From: Aureliella sp963715275
Lineage (GTDB): Bacteria; Planctomycetota; Planctomycetia; Pirellulales; Pirellulaceae
NCBI GenBank assembly: GCA_963715275.1
Contig: CAVQSF010000035.1
Coordinates: 930,001 to 994,000, forward strand
Direction of reading: 5' to 3'
Length of the DNA: 64,000 bases
Part shown: positions 35,427 to 43,966 of the stretch, piece by piece
Numbering within the stretch: the first letter of the stretch is position 1
How the letters are laid out: the number at the start of each line of letters is the position of its first letter
Program-made: the position numbers and the translations under genes
Notes under the pieces: model-generated
The model's database searches: none
What the model was told of the DNA's origin: nothing
Seen by the model: the letters and a program-made list of their open reading frames with translations, nothing else

Positions 35427-35456
35427 TCTCACCCCAAAACCAAGAGAATCTTCCCC

Positions 35457-37070
35457 ATGATGGAAATGGAAAAGCTTGTATCGCTCTGTAAACGCCGGGG
35501 CTATTTGTTTCAGTCTAGCGAGATCTACGGCGGTTTGAATGGTTTCTGGGATTACGGCCCTTTGGGGGTCGAGCTCAAACGCAACGTGAAGGAAGCGTGG
35601 TGGCGCGACATGGTGAGCGGCCACGACGACCTGTCCGTTCTGGCTGGTGCCCCGAGTGCCTATGAAATGACCGGGCTGGATTGCACCATCATCATGCATC
35701 CTCAAGTCTGGAAGTGTTCAGGCCACTACGACTTGTTTCATGACTACATGGTCGACTGTCGGCAAACCCGCAAACGCTATCGCCATGATCAAGTGCGTGG
35801 CCGCTGGGCCGAAGCCAAGGGGCAGAGGATTTTTGTCACCACCATGGCCGAAGCCAGTGAAGAGGATGCTGATACGCAGCGACGAGCCATGAAGTTTTTC
35901 AAACTGCGCAATAAAGATCTAGACGAGTTGGTTTGGGATGGCGGCTTCGCCCTACTTACGGAACTGGATGAATTCACGCACGTCCTGGCACCGGATGCAA
36001 CCGAGCTTGGAACCCTGACCGAGCCACGCGAGTTCAATTTGATGTTCAAGACTTATGTCGGAGCATTGAGCGGCGAAGAGGGTGCGGCCTTTCTGCGGCC
36101 GGAGACAGCGCAAGGTATTTTCGTCAACTTTAAGAATGTCGTCGACAGTTCCAGAGTCAAAATTCCGTTTGGCATCGCGCAAGTCGGCAAGAGCTTTCGC
36201 AACGAGATTACACCGCGTAATTTCACTTTCCGTTCGCGCGAGTTCGAACAGATGGAGATCGAGTTCTTCTGCCATCCCGACTCATCAGCGGACTGGTACC
36301 GCTATTGGCGAGATCGGCGCATGCAGTGGTACCAACGTTTGGGCTTGGCGGGTGAACGACTGCAATTGCGGGAACATGAGGCGGATGAACTGAGCCATTA
36401 CTCCACCGGTACGGCCGATATCGAGTACGCCTTTCCCTTTCTGCCTGCCGGCGATTACGGCGAGCTGGAAGGAATTGCCCACCGTGGGGATTTCGATCTG
36501 CGCAGCCACATGGAAGGCAAGTTGGACGAAAAGTCGAATCCGCTCACGGTGCAACTTGATGAAAAGGGTAAGCCGAAGTATCGCGGCAGTGGCAAAGATC
36601 TGACCTATCGTGATGAAGTGACGGGAGAACGGTTTACACCGCATGTGATCGAGCCTTCCGCGGGGGCTGATCGCGCGACACTCGCTTTTCTGTGCGAGGC
36701 TTACCGGGAGGATACAGCACCGGACGAAAAAGGTGATCTACAGAGCCGTACGTTGCTCGCCCTGCACCCGCGTCTGGCGCCGATCAAAGCCGCTGTGTTT
36801 CCGTTGGTCAAGAAAGACGGCATGCCGGAGATCGCGAAGGAAATTTACCTCGAGCTCAAGCAGAAATTCAACGCCTTCTATGATGAAAAAGGGGCTGTCG
36901 GCCGCAGGTACCGTCGTCAGGACGAAGCCGGAACACCCTATTGCATCACGGTCGATGGAGAGACCCTGGCCGACCAGACGGTCACCATTCGCGACCGGGA
37001 TTCCCTCAAGCAGGACAGGATTAAAGTCAACGAGGTGGTCGCTGAAATCGAGCGGCGGATTCTGGCTTAG
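35457..37070 (+). CDS. glyQS: Glycyl-tRNA synthetase, homodimeric type
   Basis: Class II enzyme that charges tRNA-Gly. Class II motifs are seen in FWDYGPLGVELKRN, FRPETAQGIFVNFKNVVD with FGIAQVGKSFRNEITPRNFTFRSREFEQMEIEFF, and the anticodon-binding C-terminal domain starts near HPRLAPIKAAVFPLVKK. This is the one-chain (alpha2) type rather than the glyQ/glyS pair. 537 residues. The stop TAG lies in the first unit of five 18-base tandem repeats that run on past the gene; the last residues EIERRILA are therefore fixed by the repeat. Confidence 0.96.
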   Translation: MMEMEKLVSLCKRRGYLFQSSEIYGGLNGFWDYGPLGVELKRNVKEAWWRDMVSGHDDLSVLAGAPSAYEMTGLDCTIIMHPQVWKCSGHYDLFHDYMVDCRQTRKRYRHDQVRGRWAEAKGQRIFVTTMAEASEEDADTQRRAMKFFKLRNKDLDELVWDGGFALLTELDEFTHVLAPDATELGTLTEPREFNLMFKTYVGALSGEEGAAFLRPETAQGIFVNFKNVVDSSRVKIPFGIAQVGKSFRNEITPRNFTFRSREFEQMEIEFFCHPDSSADWYRYWRDRRMQWYQRLGLAGERLQLREHEADELSHYSTGTADIEYAFPFLPAGDYGELEGIAHRGDFDLRSHMEGKLDEKSNPLTVQLDEKGKPKYRGSGKDLTYRDEVTGERFTPHVIEPSAGADRATLAFLCEAYREDTAPDEKGDLQSRTLLALHPRLAPIKAAVFPLVKKDGMPEIAKEIYLELKQKFNAFYDEKGAVGRRYRRQDEAGTPYCITVDGETLADQTVTIRDRDSLKQDRIKVNEVVAEIERRILA

Positions 37071-37153
37071 TCACGCATTCTGGCTTAGTCACGCATTCCG
37101 GCTTAGTCACGCATTCCGGCTTAGTCACACAGCTCGGCTTAGTCACTCAGCTC
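37064..37153 (+). repeat. Five 18-base tandem repeats carrying the glyQS stop codon
   Basis: Units start at 37064, 37082, 37100, 37118 and 37136, all with GGCTTAGTCAC; the first three continue GCATTC and the last two CAGCTC with small changes. The period is a multiple of three, so TAG recurs in frame in every unit. The first TAG ends glyQS. Read in another frame the units encode a six-residue repeat (RLSHAF type). No hairpin potential is evident. Confidence 0.9.
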
Positions 37154-37220
37154 GGCCTTTGGAGCGTTGGCTGGTGCTAGTGCCCCGACCAACTGAAGAA
37201 TTGCGGTACCGGAGGCGGGA

Positions 37221-37304
37221 GTCAATTGCCGGAACGACCCTGCCGGAGCGTAGCACAATTGACCCCTGAGTCCTTTGCCCGTTGACCCCTGAGCCCTTTA
37301 CCCA
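37221..37304. repeat. Two 23-base direct repeats and a spaced inverted pair
   Basis: TTGACCCCTGAGTCCTTTGC (37259) and TTGACCCCTGAGCCCTTTAC (37282) lie in tandem. Just upstream GTCAATTG (37221) and CAATTGAC (37256) are inverted around about 28 bases. Repeats of this GGGTCA type resemble REP-like or transposon-end sequence; no transposase is nearby. Confidence 0.55.
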
Positions 37305-37345
37305 ACTCAATTCACTCTCGAAACCACGTTTTGGCGAATAAATCC

Positions 37346-37374
37346 TTGCCATCTCTCTAATTTGGGGGGATAAT
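37346..37374 (+). promoter_or_regulatory. Sigma-70-type promoter of the 37409 gene
   Basis: TTGCCA (37346-37351) and GATAAT (37369-37374) are separated by 17 bases, a good match to TTGACA-17-TATAAT. Transcription would start near 37381, followed by AGGAGA and the GTG start at 37409. Confidence 0.6.
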
Positions 37375-37408
37375 TCAACTCTAATAGATCCTTCTAGGAG
37401 AGTTTGAC

Positions 37409-38491
37409 GTGGTTCGATTTAAACTTTGCATAGCGTTAGTAGCGGCCTTCGTTCTATCTCCGGCAAGCCCCGTCAAGGGCGGAGATGGGTTTCCTCCGTT
37501 CGGAGCTTGGGTGTATGGAACGGGGCATCTCCCGGCGGCCAAGGTGACGCGCGTCCGGACCGTCTACCGGCCGCATGCAGTAGGATGGCATGGCTGGGGT
37601 GGATACGGGAATATTGGGTATACGGCCAGCACGCGTGTCCACTATGCAGGGTTCCATCATCACTTTCATTACCGACCGTACGTTTCTTATCGCGTTGGGT
37701 ATCCCAGCTATTTTTACTATCGCCCTTACCCCATTTACACATTTCCGATTTACACGTTTCCGGTCTATTCAGCCCCCATCTATTACGCGCCGACCTGCGC
37801 GACGCCGACTATTGCCGTGGGATATGGCATCGCTGGTAATCAATCGGTCGTGAATCCTGTCTCCAAGGTGTCGTCCCTTGCCAGTAGCAACCCGACAACA
37901 AGCAATTCTGTGCTGAGTCCAACAGATCTTGCACCGGCAACCAACCCGGCCGATACCGGCTTCTCGGCAAGGCTGGTTTCGATTAACGCGGATTCACCAA
38001 ATGCCATCGATAGCGGCAACATTCCAGCCAAGACACTTCGGGTCGCAGATACGATTCTGCGTATCGGTGGGTATCGCGAAGCCGCCCAAGCCTATGCGCG
38101 ATTGGCGAACAAGTACGGTGATAGCGATTTGATTTATGGACGGCGTTTTGTGGCACAGGCTGCTGCGGGCGATGTTGCACAGGCTGAGGTTGTTTTGGGT
38201 ATGGCGGAGGCAGTTGGATTTCGTATTCGAGCAGAAGACTTGCCGGACGGGAATCTGGATGCCTTTCTCAATGCTCCGGTGCTAGTTGCATCCATCACAG
38301 AAAAGCTCGCCAGTCGAGCCCTGGAGCGATCCGAAGATCCCCTGTCCCTGAAATCGGTCGCCACGTGGCTGAACCTTTCGGGAGACCGAGAGCGCGCGGA
38401 TATATTCTTGCGTCGGGCCGAACAACTCGAGCAGACATCCTCCGCCCCGAAACCAGACTTAAATGAAACGGTGCTAGCCTCGTTCGAGTAA
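37409..38491 (+). CDS. Secreted Tyr/His/Pro-rich protein with helical C-terminal domain
   Basis: The GTG at 37409 follows AGGAGA; a signal peptide (FKLCIALVAAFVLSPASPVKG) is present. Residues 40-130 are unusually rich in Tyr, His, Pro and Phe (AGFHHHFHYRPYVSYRVGYP, PIYTFPIYTFPVYSAP). A Ser/Thr/Asn linker follows, then an alpha-helical TPR-like domain of about 150 residues (IGGYREAAQAYARLANKYGD, GDVAQAEVVLGMAEAVGF). A metal- or wall-binding surface role is possible for the aromatic/His part but unproven. Its own promoter is visible upstream. Confidence 0.78.
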   Translation: MVRFKLCIALVAAFVLSPASPVKGGDGFPPFGAWVYGTGHLPAAKVTRVRTVYRPHAVGWHGWGGYGNIGYTASTRVHYAGFHHHFHYRPYVSYRVGYPSYFYYRPYPIYTFPIYTFPVYSAPIYYAPTCATPTIAVGYGIAGNQSVVNPVSKVSSLASSNPTTSNSVLSPTDLAPATNPADTGFSARLVSINADSPNAIDSGNIPAKTLRVADTILRIGGYREAAQAYARLANKYGDSDLIYGRRFVAQAAAGDVAQAEVVLGMAEAVGFRIRAEDLPDGNLDAFLNAPVLVASITEKLASRALERSEDPLSLKSVATWLNLSGDRERADIFLRRAEQLEQTSSAPKPDLNETVLASFE

Positions 38492-38711
38492 ACCATTAGT
38501 CTAGTAGCCGTTACCACCTGCGGATTTGCGGACAATTACCTTCGCTGTTTGGTTGGAATGTTATCGCGCGGAGCGTGATGGCTAAAATAGATTCGGCGAA
38601 GTTGTGTTCGCGAGATCCCATCACTGGTATCTCCGCGTGATTTTTGCTGCCTATCAGCGGTGATTCTTCAGTGTTCCCGCTTTATTCCCCGCCTACGTTG
38701 GAGTCTTTAGC

Positions 38712-40019
38712 ATGTTTTGCTCGTGGAAGGATTGCACGTCCAGTTTCCCGCCTCCCCCGCTGTTGACCTCCGAGGCTCAGCGAGTCTTTCGGCTGATCGC
38801 CGGGTTGGCCCTGTTCGCGAGTCTGTGTTTCGCACATCCGCCCGCCCATGGGCTTGAGTCCGGCGCTACCCAGGATGAGGAGGCCACCAGTGGTCAGGGC
38901 TTGCCAGTTGAGGGCTCCCTGGTCGACTTCAGCCTAGATGTGTGGCCAATTATCCAAACACATTGTCTTGAGTGCCATGGTCCAGAAGACGCCAAGAACG
39001 ACTTTCGTATGGACGAATTCGAAACGGTCATGGATTACCTGGAACCAGGGGATCTGGAAAGCAGCTCATTGTGGGTTGACTACCTGGTGACGGATGACCC
39101 CGACATGCGCATGCCGCCGGTCGACCACAGTTCGCTCTCCGGTCCGGAGTTGGCGACTGTGCGGCTGTGGATTGAAGAAGGTGCAGTATGGCCGGATGAG
39201 CTGCCGGCAGGTGCTGAAGCCAGCCCGGCAGTTGTTGCAGAACCAGCTGCCATCCCAGGCACTGTCGCGGCCCGCGTGTGGACTTTTCAGGGCCTGTTCC
39301 ACCCTGCGTCCGTCCACTTTCCCGTAGCACTGTTGATGGTTTCGGGAGCCATGGTACTGCTGTCGTTCTTGAACCGGGACTCATTCGAGCCGGTGGCCTT
39401 TCATTGCTTGTGGATTGGAGCTCTGGGGGCTGTAGTAGCCAGCGTTTCGGGGTGGTCGTATGCACAACATGAAGGCTATGGAGCCGGCTATAGCTTCGAT
39501 CTAAACAACAGCGCAATTGATCGGCACCGCTGGCTTGGGATTGGCACGGCTGCGGTCGCGATCATCTTGATTCCCATGGCGGTTTCGGTCCGCAAGAAAG
39601 GTGGTTTGGGGATGCGGATCATGTGGCTTATCGGCTCGATGATCCTGATCGTGGCCGTCAGTTTTTCCGGATATCAAGGTGGTGAGCTCACGTATGGTGA
39701 GGATCACTACCAAGAAGAGTTTGAACGACTTTTTCCAGAGTTTGGACAGTCGCAGTCGAATGAAGCCGGATCAGCCGATACCCGCGTCAGCCAGGAAGAA
39801 TCGACAGTCGAACACCAAGCCGACAAGCATCAGGCTGCAGACGTTTCGGAGAGCTTGGACGGAGATGCTGCTGAGCCGAGCGGAGAGACTGCTGTGGAAA
39901 CTTCGGATGCCGTAGAAACACCGGATGCCGTGGAAGCGGAAGAGGTCTCAACACCGGAGGATAAGCCAACTGTGAACTCCGATGAAGAGGACTCTGCTGA
40001 CTCCGGGGCCCAACCCTGA
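38712..40019 (+). CDS. Planctomycete cytochrome c (PSCyt1) with DUF2231 membrane domain and acidic tail
   Basis: A hydrophobic export segment is followed by the heme motif CLECH in VWPIIQTHCLECHGPEDAKNDFRM; MRMPPVDHSSLSGPELATVRLWIEEGA is the usual C-terminal end of a PSCyt1 domain. A DUF2231-type membrane domain of four spans comes next (FHPASVHFPVALLMVSGAMVLLSFL to MIMWLIGSMILIVAVSFSGYQGGELTYG). The last 90 residues are Glu/Asp/Ser-rich and repetitive (VETSDAVETPDAVEAEE). Suggests membrane-linked electron transfer; partner unknown. The start at 38712 is the only long option. It converges with nrnA, three bases apart. Confidence 0.87.
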   Translation: MFCSWKDCTSSFPPPPLLTSEAQRVFRLIAGLALFASLCFAHPPAHGLESGATQDEEATSGQGLPVEGSLVDFSLDVWPIIQTHCLECHGPEDAKNDFRMDEFETVMDYLEPGDLESSSLWVDYLVTDDPDMRMPPVDHSSLSGPELATVRLWIEEGAVWPDELPAGAEASPAVVAEPAAIPGTVAARVWTFQGLFHPASVHFPVALLMVSGAMVLLSFLNRDSFEPVAFHCLWIGALGAVVASVSGWSYAQHEGYGAGYSFDLNNSAIDRHRWLGIGTAAVAIILIPMAVSVRKKGGLGMRIMWLIGSMILIVAVSFSGYQGGELTYGEDHYQEEFERLFPEFGQSQSNEAGSADTRVSQEESTVEHQADKHQAADVSESLDGDAAEPSGETAVETSDAVETPDAVEAEEVSTPEDKPTVNSDEEDSADSGAQP

Positions 40020-40022
40020 CAC

Positions 40023-41009
40023 TCAGCCGTCTTGCGTGGCTTGCCTGACGACCGGGAGCACCGTGTCCCTTACCTGGTCGAGCGTGCCTTCCAGGAATGC
40101 CCCCGCCGCCGCCTTGTGACCGCCGCCGCCAAACTGCCTGGCCAGCTGATTGCAATCGACGTGGCAGCGACTGCGAAAACTAAGCTTAAAGCCGCCTTCC
40201 AGCTGCTCGACGAAGATTACGGCGACCTGCGTTCCGGCAATAGCTAAAGTTAGGTTGATGGCGTCTTCGGTATCGCTGGCTACCGCTCCCGTCTCGGAAA
40301 AGTCTTCTTTCAAGACGTGCGTATAAACCAGCCGACCGTCTAGTTCTGCGCTCGTGCGCGATAGGATGCGTCCCCGTAGCCGAACGCGACCGAGCGTATC
40401 CCGTTCATAGAGCTCCCCATAGATTGCTGCCGGGTCCGCCCCGCATTCCACCAAATCCGCGATGATACGATAGGTCGCGGGCGTCGTGGACCCAAAGCGA
40501 AACCAACCGGTATCCGTTGCGATGGCGGCATACAGTGCCGTGGCCATCGACTTCGATATGGGTACCTGCATATGTTTGGCAAGCTTAGCGACGAGATGGC
40601 CGGTCGCCTCAGCGGTTGTGTCCTTGAAGAACTCCACCCCCAGATCATCTTGGCCGATGTGATGGTCAATGCAAAGCTTGATTCCATTGAAGCTGCGGAG
40701 TACGTCTCCCATGGCCCCCAGTTGTGCCCAGGCGCTGGTATCCAACACGATGAAGCAATCTGCCTGAACGCTTTCGGCGCTGGCGGACACATTGATAACT
40801 TCGATCTGTTTATCCGGGTCAATGAAGTACAAATTTTCGGGCGTGGGGTGACCGTTCACAATGCGCACCTGTTTCCCGAGAGCACGCAAAACGCCGGCCA
40901 TGCCCAGCTCGCTACCGAGTGCATCGCAGTCTGGCCGAATGTGGCTACACAGTACAAAGCTCGAGGAGTTATTGATTCGATCTGCCAGGAGATCCCACTG
41001 AATTTTCAT
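40023..41009 (-). CDS. nrnA: DHH-family bifunctional oligoribonuclease/PAP phosphatase (NrnA type)
   Basis: Degrades short RNA oligonucleotides and 3'-phosphoadenosine 5'-phosphate. Motifs: SHIRPDCDALGSELGM (first metal site), LDTSAWAQLG, the DHH signature in LCIDHHIGQDDLG, a DTGWFRFG segment and the DHHA1 end GGGGHKAAAGAFLEG. The ATG at 41009 gives 328 residues, the family size; the frame to 41159 overlaps the end of ribF and is not conserved. It lies 77 bases downstream of ribF on the same strand and is probably co-transcribed. Confidence 0.93.
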   Translation of the reverse strand: MKIQWDLLADRINNSSSFVLCSHIRPDCDALGSELGMAGVLRALGKQVRIVNGHPTPENLYFIDPDKQIEVINVSASAESVQADCFIVLDTSAWAQLGAMGDVLRSFNGIKLCIDHHIGQDDLGVEFFKDTTAEATGHLVAKLAKHMQVPISKSMATALYAAIATDTGWFRFGSTTPATYRIIADLVECGADPAAIYGELYERDTLGRVRLRGRILSRTSAELDGRLVYTHVLKEDFSETGAVASDTEDAINLTLAIAGTQVAVIFVEQLEGGFKLSFRSRCHVDCNQLARQFGGGGHKAAAGAFLEGTLDQVRDTVLPVVRQATQDG

Positions 41010-41086
41010 CTTGAGCCTGTAACTGGGATTTGTTTTGAAATCGGGCGGGTGATGCGTATGCAGTAAATGTTCGTTTGTTGCTTCGA

Positions 41087-42064
41087 CTATGACAAGCTGT
41101 CGAGAGGCCGGTCGCTGGATTTGGAGGTTTGTGAATAGGCTTGCAGCAGGTTCTGGCACTTGTCAATATCGGATTCGAGTTGCGATTTTAATTCATTCGG
41201 CGAAGCAAATTTCTGGATTCCCCGAATTCGCTGCAGGAGTGTACAAACCAGCCTTTCTCCGTAGATGTCGCGTCCCCAGCCGACGACATGGATTTCCACT
41301 TTGGAATGCGTTTCTCCGAAGGTCGGATTAGGGCCGATATTAACAGCCGAGGCATACCTCCGACCGTCAATCTCTACGAAGCCCGCGTAGACACCATGGG
41401 CTGGAATAAAACAACTCAGAGCCTCCAGGTTGGCGGTGGGGAATCCGAGCAAGCGACCGCGTTTGGCCCCTTTGGCCACAATTCCTTCAATCTGGTGCGG
41501 TTGCACCAGCAGTTCATTGACGGCAGCCACGTTTCCCTCCGCCAATAACTCGCGAACTCGAGTGCTCGAGATCATCGCTCCGGAGGCCCTTTTGGGGACG
41601 ATAATTGACAATTCGATGCCGGCTTGGCCGCAGAGAACTTGTAGCAGCTTTGTATCGCCCGCCCGATCTTTTCCAAAATGGAAATTGGGCCCTTCCACCA
41701 CGCCTCTGGCGCCCAGCTGCTTCACGATGATCTGGAAAAAAAACTCTTCCGCTGTCATCGATAAGAGAGCCCGATCGGTTGGAATCGCGACCAGCGCGTC
41801 GACACCCAGCGAACCGAGCAACTCGGCGCGCCGCCGAATAGACGTCAGCGGTTCCGACGGTGGACGATCCGGAACGAGTATAGCGACCGGGGGTGGATCA
41901 AACGTAACAACCACCGCAGGTCCGCCGATGGACTTGGAAATACGCATCAGCTCAGCGATCAGCTCCGCGTGGCCCCGGTGGACCCCATCAAAGTTTCCCA
42001 CAGCCACTGCGCCACCCCGCAAGGCGGGTGGAAAATCGGTCAAGCTCCGGATTAGTTGTGCCAT
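41087..42064 (-). CDS. ribF: Bifunctional riboflavin kinase/FAD synthetase
   Basis: Phosphorylates riboflavin to FMN and adenylates FMN to FAD. The N-terminal adenylyltransferase has VGNFDGVHRGHAELI (HxGH) and the later RDGSMISSTR-type segment appears as KRASGAMISSTRVRELL. The C-terminal kinase domain begins IEGIVAKGAKRGRLLGFPTANLE. 325 residues, full length. A Ser-rich tail ends it. No FMN riboswitch is evident upstream. Confidence 0.95.
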   Translation of the reverse strand: MAQLIRSLTDFPPALRGGAVAVGNFDGVHRGHAELIAELMRISKSIGGPAVVVTFDPPPVAILVPDRPPSEPLTSIRRRAELLGSLGVDALVAIPTDRALLSMTAEEFFFQIIVKQLGARGVVEGPNFHFGKDRAGDTKLLQVLCGQAGIELSIIVPKRASGAMISSTRVRELLAEGNVAAVNELLVQPHQIEGIVAKGAKRGRLLGFPTANLEALSCFIPAHGVYAGFVEIDGRRYASAVNIGPNPTFGETHSKVEIHVVGWGRDIYGERLVCTLLQRIRGIQKFASPNELKSQLESDIDKCQNLLQAYSQTSKSSDRPLDSLS

Positions 42065-42248
42065 CGTCGATTACGTCAACGGTGCCTAGGAAAACCGTGA
42101 TGGTGGCCTGGAATTGAAGGTCCATAAGTTTCGCAAGGGTTGCGTAGCGGCGACACCCCTGAATGAGAAGCATGGACTTTTTGTCCAGAAATCCAGCCTG
42201 TCGTCGATAGGCTGCGCGGCAGATCAACGAGCCGAAGAGGCCAGACGT

Positions 42249-43955
42249 TTATCCGAGAATCTCGCGTTTGCGATCCACATAATCCCACACAACGTAGCGA
42301 TCGAGATCTTTGCCTGCGGTGAAGAAGACCCGGCCGCGAGTGTTCTCAGCCAGGCGGTAGGCGAACCGAATATCTTCCTCTGACTGGGACCAACTCGGCA
42401 CGAGGAACAGATTGATCACGATCCCATCTCGTTGGCACAGGTTTCCCTCACGCAGGGTGGCTTCTTCCGTCCGTGGATCGGGCGGATAGAGCATGTACAG
42501 CATGGAGTCTTCGAAATGGGCAGTCGGGAGGCCGTCCGTAATCAAGATAATCTGTTTGTTGGGCGAATCGAGGGTGGCTAGATTTTGCCGTGCCAATCGC
42601 AAGGCGTGCTGAATATTCGTGAAATGGGGATGGATCTGCTGCTCGCTGATATCATCCCGGCTCATGTCTGCCCGCAATCGAACCCAGGGATCATGGATTG
42701 TCACCGGCTTAGGCATGATCTCGATGATTTCACCCGCCGGACGAACCTTGGCGAAAGTGTACATTTCGATGAACCGCAGGAAATCGCCGGGATACTCGCT
42801 CGTAATCAACCCCTGCAGAGCGAGTGCCATGCGTTTGACGTTCATGTACTGTCCGTCATACCGCATGGATCCACTCATATCCATGATGACCACCGTTCCG
42901 CACTTCGGCGAGTTGCGTGTCCGATGCACTTCGATGTCACCTGTTTTCAGGCGAATGGGCTGGGCACTCGGATCCCGCAACATCGCGTTAATCACGGTTT
43001 GTGTCGTGTCCATATTGGCCAAGCTATCGCCGAATTCGTAGGGTTTGGTCTGCGGAAGTTCCACGCTGCCGTCCCCTTCGATCCGCCCCGTGTGCCTGCC
43101 GGTACGCCCGGGCTTTAGCTGCGAGAAAATGCGATCGAGCAGTTTGCCCTGGAAAATCTTGTAGGCCTGGGGTGACAGTCGGAAAGCACCGGATTTGGAA
43201 TCGCGGTCCAAGCCCTGACGCTCGGCCATCTCACGCACCAAGTTCTCTACTTGATTCCGCAGTTCCTCCAGGCCTGACATGTCTTCCGGCGAGGCGAACT
43301 CGCCAAGTTTCTCCATATCGATCACGCCGATTTTGGCAGTCTGAGCGGCTTCGTCCAGCTGCTTCAGCAGTTCATCAATCGCCTCCAGTTCCTCTTTGAT
43401 CTCCAAAGCCTGCGGAACCGTCATCCTCTCAGAACCGGTGAAAACGTATTTCGAATCCAGTTCATCAATTTGATATTTGTCTCCCAGGCGATCGATGACG
43501 TGAACGAGTTGCGATGCGAACCGATCCGTGTCATCCCCGACCTGGTAGTAAATGCGCTCCAGCAAATAGATCTGTTCGTCCTGAATAGCCTTCCGGTAGA
43601 TGCCCCGCAATTGTTTGGGTGGCTCGGCCCGCCTCGCGATCTTCTCAAAGGCTTGGTGTGCTTTCTTCTTGACCGCATGGGTTTCATACTTCTCGAGTAT
43701 TTTACGTTTCCGCTCCTCCAGCATGGCCCGCAGGAAATCGATACTCGGGCCGAGGCCTGCAATCTGACTAGGATCCAGTTCGACCGCTCGTGCCAGTTCC
43801 TCCTCCGTCAACTCTCGGTAGCTGCCGTACATCAGCGCATGTTCGAACGCGGGAGAAACGAAGTCAGGCGGCGGTTGCGTGGGGCTGGGGAACTTACCCG
43901 GGTCGTACTTCTGGTAAGTGTGGATAACGCCGCCCAGCGATGTTCTACGTGACAT
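42249..43955 (-). CDS. von Willebrand factor A domain protein paired with an AAA+ ATPase
   Basis: A cytoplasmic protein of 568 residues from the ATG at 43955 (MSRRTSLGGVIHTYQKYDP). A long helical, charged N-terminal half (DFLRAMLEERKRKILEKYE, YLLERIYYQVGDDTD) precedes a vWA domain with the MIDAS motif DMSGSMRYD near residue 358, and IILITDGLPTA further on. The start lies 11 bases after the ATPase stop, so the two are one operon. This is the MoxR/vWA type of pair, which remodels or inserts metals into partner enzymes; the substrate here is unknown. The frame to 44054 is ignored as it lies in the ATPase gene. Confidence 0.87.
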   Translation of the reverse strand: MSRRTSLGGVIHTYQKYDPGKFPSPTQPPPDFVSPAFEHALMYGSYRELTEEELARAVELDPSQIAGLGPSIDFLRAMLEERKRKILEKYETHAVKKKAHQAFEKIARRAEPPKQLRGIYRKAIQDEQIYLLERIYYQVGDDTDRFASQLVHVIDRLGDKYQIDELDSKYVFTGSERMTVPQALEIKEELEAIDELLKQLDEAAQTAKIGVIDMEKLGEFASPEDMSGLEELRNQVENLVREMAERQGLDRDSKSGAFRLSPQAYKIFQGKLLDRIFSQLKPGRTGRHTGRIEGDGSVELPQTKPYEFGDSLANMDTTQTVINAMLRDPSAQPIRLKTGDIEVHRTRNSPKCGTVVIMDMSGSMRYDGQYMNVKRMALALQGLITSEYPGDFLRFIEMYTFAKVRPAGEIIEIMPKPVTIHDPWVRLRADMSRDDISEQQIHPHFTNIQHALRLARQNLATLDSPNKQIILITDGLPTAHFEDSMLYMLYPPDPRTEEATLREGNLCQRDGIVINLFLVPSWSQSEEDIRFAYRLAENTRGRVFFTAGKDLDRYVVWDYVDRKREILG

Positions 43956-43966
43956 AATTGGTCTTT

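Noticed and set aside
37064..37304. Repeats that might be a CRISPR array
   Set aside because: The 18-base units are directly adjacent without spacers and no cas gene is present.
41430..42089. A long plus-strand frame opposite ribF and another opposite the vWA gene (42585-43118)
   Set aside because: Both lie antisense to conserved genes and show low-complexity Ser/Arg/Pro sequence without motifs.
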